Source of the DNA: Halomonas dongshanensis
Lineage (GTDB): Bacteria > Pseudomonadota > Gammaproteobacteria > Pseudomonadales > Halomonadaceae
Length of the DNA: 64,000 bases
NCBI RefSeq assembly: GCF_024790395.1
Contig: NZ_JAJISC010000001.1
Location: 62,001 to 126,000, forward strand
Reading direction: 5' to 3'
The notes under the pieces are model-generated. The model saw only the letters and a list, made by a program, of their open reading frames with translations, did no database searches and was not told where the DNA came from. Positions 48,654 through 56,871 of the stretch are shown here, piece after piece. Each line of letters opens with the position of its first letter. Position 1 is the stretch's first letter. The position numbers were made by a program, and so were the translations under genes.

Positions 48654-49464
48654 GGTCGTTGCCCTCGATCAGTTGTTGGCCTAGTTCCCGTACTAGCTGG
48701 CGGCGATAGGGTGCGCTGGCGTGCACGTCATCTTGGGCGCCGAGCGACCAGGCCAGGGTGTTGAGTGAATCCTTAAGCTCTGCCCCTAGGGGGAGGCGGT
48801 GCAGCGTTGGCCGGTCGGCGACACCACCAATGCCTAGGTCCGCCTCCCTCTGGCGAATGCAGGCGGCAAGCGCCACCAGAGCGAAGTCACCATGACGCAT
48901 GGCGATCTCGCGGAAGCGGTAGATAACGCCGGTCTCGCGCAGCGGAAACTGAACCTCCACGACCATCTCGTCTGGCCGCTTCTCGGTGGTTAGCACGCCT
49001 TGGAAAAACTCGGCGGCAACAACCTCGCGGCGCTTACCCTTGAGCGATTCGAGCACCACGGTACCGCCTAATGTGACCAGACATAGCGGAATTTCGGCGC
49101 TCGGGTCGGCATGCGCGACCGAGCCGCACACGGTGCCTCGATTGCGCGTCTGGAAGTGGCCGATCCAAGGCATCGCCTGGGCCAGGAGGGGGACCTCATC
49201 GGCTAGGCTGGCACGATCGAGCAGTTCGACCTGACGCACCGCTGCACCGATCTTGAGATGGTTATTTTCTAGCTTCAGGTAATGCAGGTCGCTGGCTTGG
49301 TTGATGTCAATCAGTATCTTCGGCTGGGCTAGGCGCATGTTCAGTACGGCCATCAGCGACTGGCCGCCAGCGATGATGCGGGCCTGCTCTCCGTACTCTG
49401 AAAGCTGCTGCAGGGCTTCGCGCTTGTTGGTTACACGGACATAGTCGAACGCGGCGGGTTTCAT
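48637..49464 (-). CDS. Molybdenum hydroxylase FAD-binding subunit (CoxM/HmfB-like)
   Basis: The 275-residue protein has the FAD-binding motifs AGGQSLMAVLNMRLA (residues about 32-46) and TRNRGTVCGSVAHADPSAE (about 107-125). It lacks the extra 4Fe-4S insertion found in the corresponding subunit of 4-hydroxybenzoyl-CoA reductase, so the enzyme should be an oxidising hydroxylase, not a reductase. The start overlaps the large-subunit stop by 4 bases. Confidence 0.92.
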   Translation of the reverse strand: MKPAAFDYVRVTNKREALQQLSEYGEQARIIAGGQSLMAVLNMRLAQPKILIDINQASDLHYLKLENNHLKIGAAVRQVELLDRASLADEVPLLAQAMPWIGHFQTRNRGTVCGSVAHADPSAEIPLCLVTLGGTVVLESLKGKRREVVAAEFFQGVLTTEKRPDEMVVEVQFPLRETGVIYRFREIAMRHGDFALVALAACIRQREADLGIGGVADRPTLHRLPLGAELKDSLNTLAWSLGAQDDVHASAPYRRQLVRELGQQLIEGNDHARAS

Positions 49465-52436
49465 TTCGTACCTCCCATGCTGAATAGGTCACGCAGGCGC
49501 TGCCATAGGCTGTTGTCGATAGACTTGCCGGAAAGCCGCTGGGCCAGACGGGTGAATATTTGGCCAATGATCACGCGCGAGGCGCTCTGCAACATGCGCC
49601 CGCCGATAGCGGCGATCTTGCCGGTCACCGCGGCCTCATAGATGTATTCCAGCCGTGTATTACCGTTCTTCAGCGCCACTAGGTTGATCTTTGCGCTGCC
49701 GTTGGCCGAGCCCATAGGGCTATTGCCGGAGCCGGACAGGCGTAGCGAGTGCGGACGGTCAAGATCGGTCAGGGCGACTCGTGCGGCGAAGCGCGCACGG
49801 ATCATGCCCACGCCGACGGTGACATCAGCCCGGTAATGGTTTTCGCTTTCCAACTCCAATGCGTGGCAACCCGGGATGATGGCCTTTAGCGTCTCGGGAT
49901 TGAGGATGGCGTCGAATACTTGCTGCGGAGGCGCGGGAATTTCCACCAAGTCGTTGGCCTGTAGGGCCGAACCACCGGCTACCTTCGGTGCGTCCAAAAC
50001 CAGACCTTCTGGCGCCGCTGGCTCTTCGATGCCGATCATCGAACGCACTCGTGAAGGCGTCAGCGGCAGCTTTATGTCAGAGCGGCCCAGTGCATCGGCT
50101 ACGGCATTGGCGATGCATACCGGAGTGCTCATATTGTTGCCTTCACCGACACCCTTGGCCCCCAATGGGGTAAAGGGAGAGGGAGTTTCCATGTGCAGAA
50201 TTATCGGGTCGACTACCTCCGGTGCAGTCGGGATCAGGTAGTCGGCCAGGGTGCCAGAGAGGAAGCTGCCGTCCTCGCCGTAGGCAAGCTCTTCCATCAG
50301 CGCCACGCCTAGCGCTTGGGTATAGGCGCCGCGAATCTGCCCCTCGACCAGCATTGGATTGAGAATGCGCCCGGCGTCATGGGTCGTGACGTACTTGTCG
50401 ATGCGTACCTGGCCGGTGACGCGATCGATCTCCACCCCACAGAAGTCGAGGATGAAGCCGTAGCACAGCGAACTGTTAATGCAGTCCTGGTCGTTTGGCG
50501 CTTCGAGCTGGGGAGGTGTCCAGAACGCGGTTTCCCGCAGGCCGCCCGTTTCACCTTCCGGCAGCAGGCCCGGGGACCAGTGGGTGGCGCCAGCTACACG
50601 ATGAAAGGGCTGGCTGGGGCCGTTTTCTACGAAGATCTTGCCTTCGGCGAAGCGGACGTCAGTGGCGGATACCTGCCACATGTCCGCGGCGATGGCGGCC
50701 ATGCGCTCACGGATTTTCAAAGTGGCGTTGTACACCGACCCAGCGACGGCGCCGGAGAAGCGGCTCGAGTAATTGCCGGAGGCGATCGACCAGGCGTCCT
50801 TGCTGGTGTCCAGCTCAACGTTGACGCTGATGCTTTCTATTTTCACACCTAGCAGTTCGCTAATGATCTGCGCCACCGCTGTTTGATGGCCCTGGCCCTG
50901 TGGGGTCGAGGACACATGAGCGGTGATGCTGCCGAGCGGGTCGACACTGACAGTGGCTGTACTCACTGCTCCGTTCTTCGGCCCGGTCTTCTGACGCTCT
51001 TCGGGCGTCATGGCGACGGTAATGTAGCCCATGTTGGAAACCGAGGGTTCAACCACAGCGGCATAGCCGATGCCATACAGGCGCCCCTCGGCACGAGCCT
51101 TATCGCGGCGCCGAAGGAGTTCGTCAAGTTTGCCTTCACGACGTGCCAGTTCCAAAGTGGCCGGGTAGTCGCCTGAATCGAGCAGCGCGCCCGCTGCGGC
51201 GCGGTAGGGGAACACGCCGGCGGGAATCAGGTTGCGCTGGATGACCTCGAGCGGATCGAGATCTAGCTCGGTAGCGATGTGTTGCATCAGCCGCTCGAGG
51301 GTGAAATAGACTTGGCCGCCCCCAAAGCCACGGTTCAGCCCGGTAGGCATCTTATTGGTAAGCACCACCCGGTTGCGCACCGCCAGGTTGCGGATGGCGT
51401 AAGCGCCGCTGAGGTTACCGTGCATGCGGTAAAAAGTGGCTGGCTCAGGAGCTCGCAGGTAAGCGCCGCAATCGTCGATCTGGTTGTAGAGCAGGGCCGT
51501 TACACGGCCGTTGGTCTCCACTGCAGCCTCGATTTCGCAGACGCGGTTGGTGGCGCTGGAAGAGGCCTGCAGGTGCTCTAGGCGATCCTCCACCCACTTC
51601 ACTGGTGCGCCGACCTTGCGCGAGGCCAATCCCATCAGCACCACATATGGGAATACTCCCTGCTTAATGCCGAAGCTGCCACCGGAATCTGGCGGGGTGC
51701 GCAGGCGCAGGCGGTTGGCCGGCACGTTGAGTGCCCGGCACATTACCGAGTGTAGTGCGTAAGGCCCCTGGAAGTTGGCCATCACGTCGTAGGTTTCTGA
51801 GGCCGGCAGATACTGTGCCAATACCACATAGCACTCAATCGGCGTGCAGGAGTTTCGCGGGTACTGCACCTTCAGCGTGATGTGGTGTGGCGCTTCGGCG
51901 AAAGCCCGCTCCGGATCGCCGTAGCGGAAGCTGCGCTCGTTAACTACGTTGCTGCCAACGGCTTCATGCAGTACCGGTGCATCATCGAGGCTGGCCGCTT
52001 CAGGGTCGATGATAGGTGTCAGCGGCTCGTATTCGACCTGAACGGCATCCAGTGCGTCTTCGGCCAAGTAGCGGTCGTCGGCGATCACTACGCAGACTGG
52101 TTCGCCAACGTAGCGCACCTTGTCGACGGCCAGAGGCCAGTGCTTCATCGGAGCTCGGACACCCACCGGGAACGGGTTAGCCCAGCGCTTTACGTCTTCG
52201 CCAGTGAGCACGTCGTGTACGCCCTTCATAGTCAGGGCACGCGTGGCATTTACCGAACGGATATTGGCGTGAGCATGGGGGGAACGGACAACAGCAGCGT
52301 GTAAGGTTCCGGGGGCTGTTGCCATGTCGTCGGCGTAGCAGCCTTGGCCCTGCAGGAGGGCTGCGTCCTCGATGCGGGTTTGACTATTTCCGATATGACC
52401 GATGGTGGTTTCATCGGTCTTTTGCTGCATATCCAT
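49461..52436 (-). CDS. Molybdenum hydroxylase large subunit fused to a CoxG (SRPBCC) domain (HmfA-like)
   Basis: The 991-residue protein has an aldehyde-oxidase/xanthine-dehydrogenase-type molybdenum domain (residues 1 to about 800), then a linker, then a CoxG-like SRPBCC domain (about 828-970, starting DLVEIPAPPQQVFDAILNPE). The loop near the metal reads TGLNRGFGGGQ (365-375), like xanthine dehydrogenase, and lacks the CSFR cysteine that binds copper in CO dehydrogenase. The likely catalytic glutamate is E765 in KGVGEGNN. In CO dehydrogenase systems CoxG is a separate membrane-recruiting protein, so the fusion is notable. Hydroxylation of a CoA ester such as 2-furoyl-CoA at carbon 5 is the favoured reaction. 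Confidence 0.9.
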   Translation of the reverse strand: MDMQQKTDETTIGHIGNSQTRIEDAALLQGQGCYADDMATAPGTLHAAVVRSPHAHANIRSVNATRALTMKGVHDVLTGEDVKRWANPFPVGVRAPMKHWPLAVDKVRYVGEPVCVVIADDRYLAEDALDAVQVEYEPLTPIIDPEAASLDDAPVLHEAVGSNVVNERSFRYGDPERAFAEAPHHITLKVQYPRNSCTPIECYVVLAQYLPASETYDVMANFQGPYALHSVMCRALNVPANRLRLRTPPDSGGSFGIKQGVFPYVVLMGLASRKVGAPVKWVEDRLEHLQASSSATNRVCEIEAAVETNGRVTALLYNQIDDCGAYLRAPEPATFYRMHGNLSGAYAIRNLAVRNRVVLTNKMPTGLNRGFGGGQVYFTLERLMQHIATELDLDPLEVIQRNLIPAGVFPYRAAAGALLDSGDYPATLELARREGKLDELLRRRDKARAEGRLYGIGYAAVVEPSVSNMGYITVAMTPEERQKTGPKNGAVSTATVSVDPLGSITAHVSSTPQGQGHQTAVAQIISELLGVKIESISVNVELDTSKDAWSIASGNYSSRFSGAVAGSVYNATLKIRERMAAIAADMWQVSATDVRFAEGKIFVENGPSQPFHRVAGATHWSPGLLPEGETGGLRETAFWTPPQLEAPNDQDCINSSLCYGFILDFCGVEIDRVTGQVRIDKYVTTHDAGRILNPMLVEGQIRGAYTQALGVALMEELAYGEDGSFLSGTLADYLIPTAPEVVDPIILHMETPSPFTPLGAKGVGEGNNMSTPVCIANAVADALGRSDIKLPLTPSRVRSMIGIEEPAAPEGLVLDAPKVAGGSALQANDLVEIPAPPQQVFDAILNPETLKAIIPGCHALELESENHYRADVTVGVGMIRARFAARVALTDLDRPHSLRLSGSGNSPMGSANGSAKINLVALKNGNTRLEYIYEAAVTGKIAAIGGRMLQSASRVIIGQIFTRLAQRLSGKSIDNSLWQRLRDLFSMGGTK

Positions 52437-52476
52437 GGCGCACTCTTGTTTTTATGCACGAGCTGAGAGGTTGCTA

Positions 52477-52571
52477 CTAATTTTCACTAATTAGTTAGGA
52501 CAAAGCTTTGCCTGGGACTATGCATTAATGCTTTTAAGTCTGCTTATTTACCTTATAGTCTGATTTATAAG
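52477..52571 (-). promoter_or_regulatory. Candidate operators upstream of the molybdenum hydroxylase operon
   Basis: Three short dyads lie before the operon start at 52436: CTAATT-N6-AATTAG (52477-52494), the palindrome GCATTAATGC (52522-52531), and CTTATA-N8-TATAAG (52552-52571). The last has the size and symmetry of a LysR-type binding site. The region is A+T-rich and should contain the promoter, but no convincing -35/-10 pair was settled on. Confidence 0.35.
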
Positions 52572-52609
52572 AGACTCACATTGATACATAAATGAATTTA
52601 CTGCCGAAA

Positions 52610-52680
52610 TGTAATGCCCCTTGGTTTCTGCACATCTCTCATTAACTGAATGAGGTGTGCAGAAACCAAGGGGCATTACA
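52610..52680. repeat. 25-bp perfect inverted repeat at the right edge of the island
   Basis: The arms at 52610-52634 and 52656-52680 are perfect reverse complements, beginning TGTAATGCCCC and ending GGGGCATTACA. The 21-bp centre contains a second dyad, CTCATT (52638-52643) and AATGAG (52649-52654). The whole could form a long hairpin or cruciform. It resembles the two ends of an insertion element joined with almost nothing between them, or a very small MITE. No target duplication is obvious. It lies 49 bp after the PAP2 gene and has no U tract, so it is not a normal terminator. Confidence 0.85.
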
Positions 52681-52729
52681 GGGAGTTCAAAATTCTATGT
52701 AAGTAACTCTTTAAATTATATATGCCGCC

Positions 52730-53329
52730 TTAAGGCTTGACCCAGCCGCGCACGATCAGCGGGGCAAAGAGCCTGGCGTACCAGCGGTAGGCCACGCGGT
52801 CGTAAAAGGGCGTTACCCACCACGCGCGCGAGAGCCCCGTCAGAGCGGCGATGACGGGCGCCAGCAGCAGCGCGCCGATCATGTCCTGGGGGAAGTGCAC
52901 GCCGAGGAAGATGCGTCCCCAGGCCACCGGAAGAGCAAGCAGCAGCAGCACGTGGCCGATACGCCGTGTGGCGTCGTGAAGGGTGAGGCTGAAGGCCATG
53001 GTCAGCATGATCGTAAGATGATTGCTGGGGAAGGCGGGCGTAGGTGCATGGGCCTGAAGGTGCTCACCAATGGGCACCATGAAAGGACGCGGCGTAGGCC
53101 ACAATGTACCGATGGCCCAGCTAACCGTAAGGGCGGCAAGCGTAGCGATGAATGCCTCGAGGAGCGGCTGCTTGACGCGGGCATCGCCGCGTAGCCAGCC
53201 AACCACCAGCAGTGCAGGAATGGCCAAGATGATGTCCGAGGCGCAGGCATGAGCCAGCATGATCAGCCAGCTAGGCGCCTCGGGGGAGGCGTTGAGCAGT
53301 TCGAAAAGAGCGAGATTGAGCGCGTCCAT
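52730..53329 (-). CDS. PAP2-family membrane phosphatase
   Basis: The 199-residue protein has about six membrane segments and the three PAP2 phosphatase motifs: TPRPF (end of motif 1), AFPSNH (motif 2) and GRIFLGVHFPQD (motif 3, with the catalytic histidine). Related bacterial enzymes (YbjG, PgpB) dephosphorylate undecaprenyl pyrophosphate or lipid phosphates in the membrane. The start at 53329 gives MDALNLALFELLNAS, the typical N-terminus; the longer frame to 53401 adds an atypical leader. An UppP of the unrelated BacA type is encoded 1.5 kb away, so the two may be redundant. Confidence 0.85.
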   Translation of the reverse strand: MDALNLALFELLNASPEAPSWLIMLAHACASDIILAIPALLVVGWLRGDARVKQPLLEAFIATLAALTVSWAIGTLWPTPRPFMVPIGEHLQAHAPTPAFPSNHLTIMLTMAFSLTLHDATRRIGHVLLLLALPVAWGRIFLGVHFPQDMIGALLLAPVIAALTGLSRAWWVTPFYDRVAYRWYARLFAPLIVRGWVKP

Positions 53330-53434
53330 GTCGTCCAGAGCGTATAAAAAGTAGTGAGATGTAAGAAGTAGGTAGAGCATTAGCGAATGCCCAACGGGCA
53401 CCAGCGCTTTGGGACAGTGGTCCAGCCAGATTGT

Positions 53435-54655
53435 TCAGCGCAGTGGGCTGCTTGCCGCTCGGGTAATGAACAGCACTTCGACGTGCCCTAGCCACTCGAT
53501 ATCGCTGGCCAGCGCCTTGAGCTGGCTGGCCAGGCACTGCGGCGGCTGTTGAACGGCGTCGCCGATGATCAACGAGACCGAGACCTTGTCGCCCAGGTAG
53601 TGCAGCTGAAAGTCGTCCAGGGTGCGCCAGACAGGGTGCATGTACCAGCGGGCGTCGAGAGCGGCTTCCACCTCGGGGCGCAGGGGCAGGCCCGGAAGAC
53701 GGCTAGGGTCACCGGCACCGGCGTCGTCTTCGGGGTCGATATGAAAAATTACGTCGGTGAGATCGGGAAACGCCTGCCGCAGGCGTCGGCTCACCTCGTT
53801 GCCGATTTCGTGAGCCTCCGAGACGGTGATCTTGGGCCCGACCACGATATGCAGATCGACCATTACCCAGCCAGCGGATTGACGGGTGCGTAGATCGTGA
53901 ACGCTATCGACACCTGGCACCTTGCAGGCCACCGCATGCATCTGCTGCTGCACGTCTTCGGGTAGCGCCGTATCCACTAGCTCACGCGCCGACTCCCACA
54001 GCAGGTCCCAACCGACTTTACCCACCAATAGCCCCACCACCACGGCGGCGACCGCATCCAGCCAACCCAGGCCGAACTGAGCGCCGATCAGCGCGACCAA
54101 CACCACGGCAGTGGACATGGCGTCACTGCGCGAGTGCCAGGCATTGGCCTCCAACAGCCGCGATTTGACCCGCTTGGCCACGCGCATGGTGTAACGAAAG
54201 ATCCACTCTTTGGAGACCAGGGCCGCCACGGTCACGCCGATGGCGAAAAGCCCTGGGGCGGTGGCGAGCTGGCCGCCGATCAGACGGTCGATGCTCGACC
54301 AGGCGATGCCGCCTGCCACGAAGATCAATACGCTGCCGAGCAGCAGCGTGGTCAGCGTTTCGATGCGCCCGTGGCCGTACTGGTGGTCGGTATCGGGCTC
54401 TTGGCGCCCGTAGTGGAGCGCGGCGAGCACGAAGCCATTGGTGATCAAATCGGAGAGCGAGTGAATGCCATCGGCTACCAGCGCCGCCGAGCCCACCATA
54501 AAGCCAACCACGACCTTCACTAGACTCAGCAGCGCATCGAGCCAGGAGCCAATATAGGTCACGCGTTTGGCATCGCGGCTCTGCAGCGCCTTGTCGGCGG
54601 CAGTATCGTGGGCAGTGGCGGGTCTTGGGAGAGAGGAATCAGCGGTCTGAGTCAT
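53435..54655 (-). CDS. Cation diffusion facilitator (CDF) metal exporter
   Basis: The 406-residue protein has six membrane helices with the HxxxD-type metal sites DGIHSLSDLITN and HSRSDAMST, the CDF hallmark, then a cytoplasmic dimerisation domain (VDSVHDLRTRQSAGWVMVDL) and an extra C-terminal extension of about 80 residues. CDF proteins export Zn2+, Fe2+ or Mn2+ in exchange for protons. The N-terminal 25 residues are polar and probably cytoplasmic. The metal cannot be decided from the sequence alone. Confidence 0.92.
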   Translation of the reverse strand: MTQTADSSLPRPATAHDTAADKALQSRDAKRVTYIGSWLDALLSLVKVVVGFMVGSAALVADGIHSLSDLITNGFVLAALHYGRQEPDTDHQYGHGRIETLTTLLLGSVLIFVAGGIAWSSIDRLIGGQLATAPGLFAIGVTVAALVSKEWIFRYTMRVAKRVKSRLLEANAWHSRSDAMSTAVVLVALIGAQFGLGWLDAVAAVVVGLLVGKVGWDLLWESARELVDTALPEDVQQQMHAVACKVPGVDSVHDLRTRQSAGWVMVDLHIVVGPKITVSEAHEIGNEVSRRLRQAFPDLTDVIFHIDPEDDAGAGDPSRLPGLPLRPEVEAALDARWYMHPVWRTLDDFQLHYLGDKVSVSLIIGDAVQQPPQCLASQLKALASDIEWLGHVEVLFITRAASSPLR

Positions 54656-54863
54656 GGTCTACCTGACGAGCGTCATGCGCTAGGCCCCTAGTGTAGCGCA
54701 CTCGCTGCGATTCTCTTAATCTCTCCCGGTTCGATACGGCGGCGTTTCTCCTCACGGGGGTACCGCGCGATGGCGGACAACCTCAATGAGGGCGTGTATC
54801 CTTGTTCGCCTGCGTATCGGTGAGATACGAGGCGTCGACGAGCCTCTTTCAAGGGAATAGCGG

Positions 54864-55664
54864 ATGGATTGGTTACAAGTAGTGGTGTTGGCAGCGGTGC
54901 AGGGACTGACCGAATTTCTGCCCGTTTCGAGCTCCGCCCACCTGATTCTCGTCCCCGTGCTCACCGATTGGCAGGATCAAGGCTTGGCCTTCGATGTCGC
55001 CCTGCACGTTGGCAGTCTCACCGCCGTCATCGTCTATTTTCGCCACGAGATCTTACGCATGGCGTACAGTGCGCTACGCGCCTTGGGGGGCAAGGGCGTA
55101 GACGACGACGCTCGCCTTGCCCTATGGGTGGTGGTCGCGACGCTTCCAGTGTGTATCGTCGGCTTTCTTTTGCGCGATTTCATCTCTTTGTACATGCGCT
55201 CGACGCTGATCATCGCTCTCAGCTTGATCGTCTTCGGGTTGTTGCTTGGCTATGCCGACTTTTTCAAGCGCGATACGCGCAGCGAGTATCAAATGGGGTT
55301 GAAAGACGCGCTGATCATCGGCTTTGCCCAGGTGCTGGCGCTTATTCCCGGCACGTCGCGTTCGGGCATCAGCATGACCGCTGCGCTGATGGTCGGTATG
55401 AGCCGTGAAGGGGCGGCGCGTTTCTCTTTTTTGCTCTCCATTCCGGTCATCGTCTTGGCCGGAGGGCTCGAAGCCATCGAGCTTATCCGCCAGCCCGACC
55501 CTATCGATTGGCTGACGCTCGGCGTTGGAACGCTGCTGTCGGGGCTTTTCGCCTACCTCTGCATTCACTATTTTCTCGCCGTGATCAAGAAGCTGGGCAT
55601 GCAGCCCTTCGTCGTCTACCGGGTGCTGTTCGGCGCTTGGCTTCTCTGGTTCTTTTATGTCTGA
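54864..55664 (+). CDS. uppP: Undecaprenyl-diphosphatase UppP (BacA)
   Basis: UppP recycles undecaprenyl pyrophosphate to the monophosphate for peptidoglycan synthesis and gives bacitracin tolerance. The 266-residue protein has both signature blocks: GLTEFLPVSSSAHLILVP with the catalytic glutamate, and PGTSRSGISMTAAL with the arginine. It has about seven membrane segments. It is the first of a plus-strand run followed by apbE, glmU and glmS, of which glmU and glmS also serve the cell wall. Confidence 0.95.
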   Translation: MDWLQVVVLAAVQGLTEFLPVSSSAHLILVPVLTDWQDQGLAFDVALHVGSLTAVIVYFRHEILRMAYSALRALGGKGVDDDARLALWVVVATLPVCIVGFLLRDFISLYMRSTLIIALSLIVFGLLLGYADFFKRDTRSEYQMGLKDALIIGFAQVLALIPGTSRSGISMTAALMVGMSREGAARFSFLLSIPVIVLAGGLEAIELIRQPDPIDWLTLGVGTLLSGLFAYLCIHYFLAVIKKLGMQPFVVYRVLFGAWLLWFFYV

Positions 55665-55688
55665 ATCTCGTATCGAGAGAGCACGCTT

Positions 55689-56858
55689 ATGACTTCATTC
55701 ACACCTAGCGCGGCAGGCAATTGTGCCGTCGGCAAGACCAAGGGACGTATGGCCTTGGCGGCATTGGCACTGCTGTGGCTTAGCGGCTGTTCCGAGAACG
55801 ATCGTCCCTTGGAGTCGCCGGTTCACCTCGATGGTGAGATCTTTGGCACCTTTTATCAGGTCACCATTGGCGATCCACTGACCCAGGGCCGTGCTCAGGA
55901 GCTCGAAGCGGGATTCAAGGCCGAGCTCGATAGCGTCGATGCGGCGATGTCCACCTACCGCGACGATTCGGAGCTGGTCGCCTTCAACCAGGCGCCGCTA
56001 AATGAGTGGCAGCCCCTCTCCAACGAGCTGATCGACGTACTCGCCATTAGCCGTGCGGTAGCCGAGCAAAGCGATGGCGCCTTCGACGTCACCGTGGGCA
56101 ACCTGGTCAATCTGTGGAGTTTCGGCCCCGGCGCCCGGCCTCATGAAATTCCCGACGACGAGGTGCTGGCCGCGCGCCTAGCCGAAGTGGGCTATGACGC
56201 CGTCGACGTCGACACCACCTTGATGCAGGCGCGCCGCACCCGCGATGTTTTCGTCGATCTTTCGGGGGTGGCCAAAGGGCACGGCACCGACCGCGTGGGC
56301 GCCTACCTCGACCAGCAGGGCATCGAGAACTATCTGGTCAATATCGGCGGCGAAATGCTCGCACGCGGCTATCGCGACGATGAGCAGACGCCCTGGCGCG
56401 TGGGCATCGAAACGCCCCAGAGCGGAGCGCCCGAGGCGCAGCATATCGTGCCGCTACACGACATGTCGGTGGCCACCTCCGGCGACTACCGTAACTACTA
56501 CGAGGTCGATGGCCAGCGCTTCTCGCATACCATCGATCCGCGCACGGGGCGCCCGGTGACCCACCGGCTCGCCTCGGTCACGGTGATTCACCCCTCCAAT
56601 GCCTGGGCGGACGCCTGGGCCACGGCGCTGCTGGTGGTGGGCGAGGAGGACGCCATGACGATGGCACTCGACAACGAGTTAAAGGTGCTCTTGTTGGTCA
56701 GCGACGGCGACGACTGGCAAAGCCTGGCAAGCCCCGGCTTCATCGACTACTTCGGCGCCGAACGTATCGACGCGCTGGGCATCGAACGCTTTCCCGGCAT
56801 CACCCCGGTCGAGAGCGGCTTGAATGCAATCGAAACCGATCACTTGAGCGATCAATGA
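55689..56858 (+). CDS. apbE: FAD:protein FMN transferase ApbE (lipoprotein)
   Basis: ApbE attaches FMN to threonine residues of proteins such as NqrB, NqrC and RnfG. The 389-residue protein has a lipoprotein signal ending in LWLSGC, with the cysteine at residue 34, so it should be anchored in the membrane facing the periplasm. The family blocks are FGTFYQVTIG, VDLSGVAKGHGTDRV, YLVNIGGEMLARG and SHTIDPRTGRPV. A start at residue 21 is also possible. Its usual partner genes (nqr, rnf) are not in the window. Confidence 0.92.
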   Translation: MTSFTPSAAGNCAVGKTKGRMALAALALLWLSGCSENDRPLESPVHLDGEIFGTFYQVTIGDPLTQGRAQELEAGFKAELDSVDAAMSTYRDDSELVAFNQAPLNEWQPLSNELIDVLAISRAVAEQSDGAFDVTVGNLVNLWSFGPGARPHEIPDDEVLAARLAEVGYDAVDVDTTLMQARRTRDVFVDLSGVAKGHGTDRVGAYLDQQGIENYLVNIGGEMLARGYRDDEQTPWRVGIETPQSGAPEAQHIVPLHDMSVATSGDYRNYYEVDGQRFSHTIDPRTGRPVTHRLASVTVIHPSNAWADAWATALLVVGEEDAMTMALDNELKVLLLVSDGDDWQSLASPGFIDYFGAERIDALGIERFPGITPVESGLNAIETDHLSDQ

Positions 56859-56871
56859 AGAGATCAATGCA

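Noticed and set aside
48138..52436. Carbon monoxide dehydrogenase (coxMSL) operon
   Set aside because: Subunit make-up fits, but the large-subunit loop reads GLNRGFGGGQ and lacks the CSFR cysteine needed for the Mo-Cu site. The ligase and hydratase genes that follow point to a CoA-ester pathway.
48138..52436. 4-Hydroxybenzoyl-CoA reductase (hcrABC)
   Set aside because: The FAD subunit has 275 residues and no extra 4Fe-4S insertion, which the reductase requires.
52610..52680. Ordinary terminator of the PAP2 gene
   Set aside because: The stem is far longer than usual and no U tract follows on the minus strand.
29294..52729. Integrative element or prophage
   Set aside because: No integrase, transposase, relaxase, phage gene or flanking tRNA was found in or beside the island.
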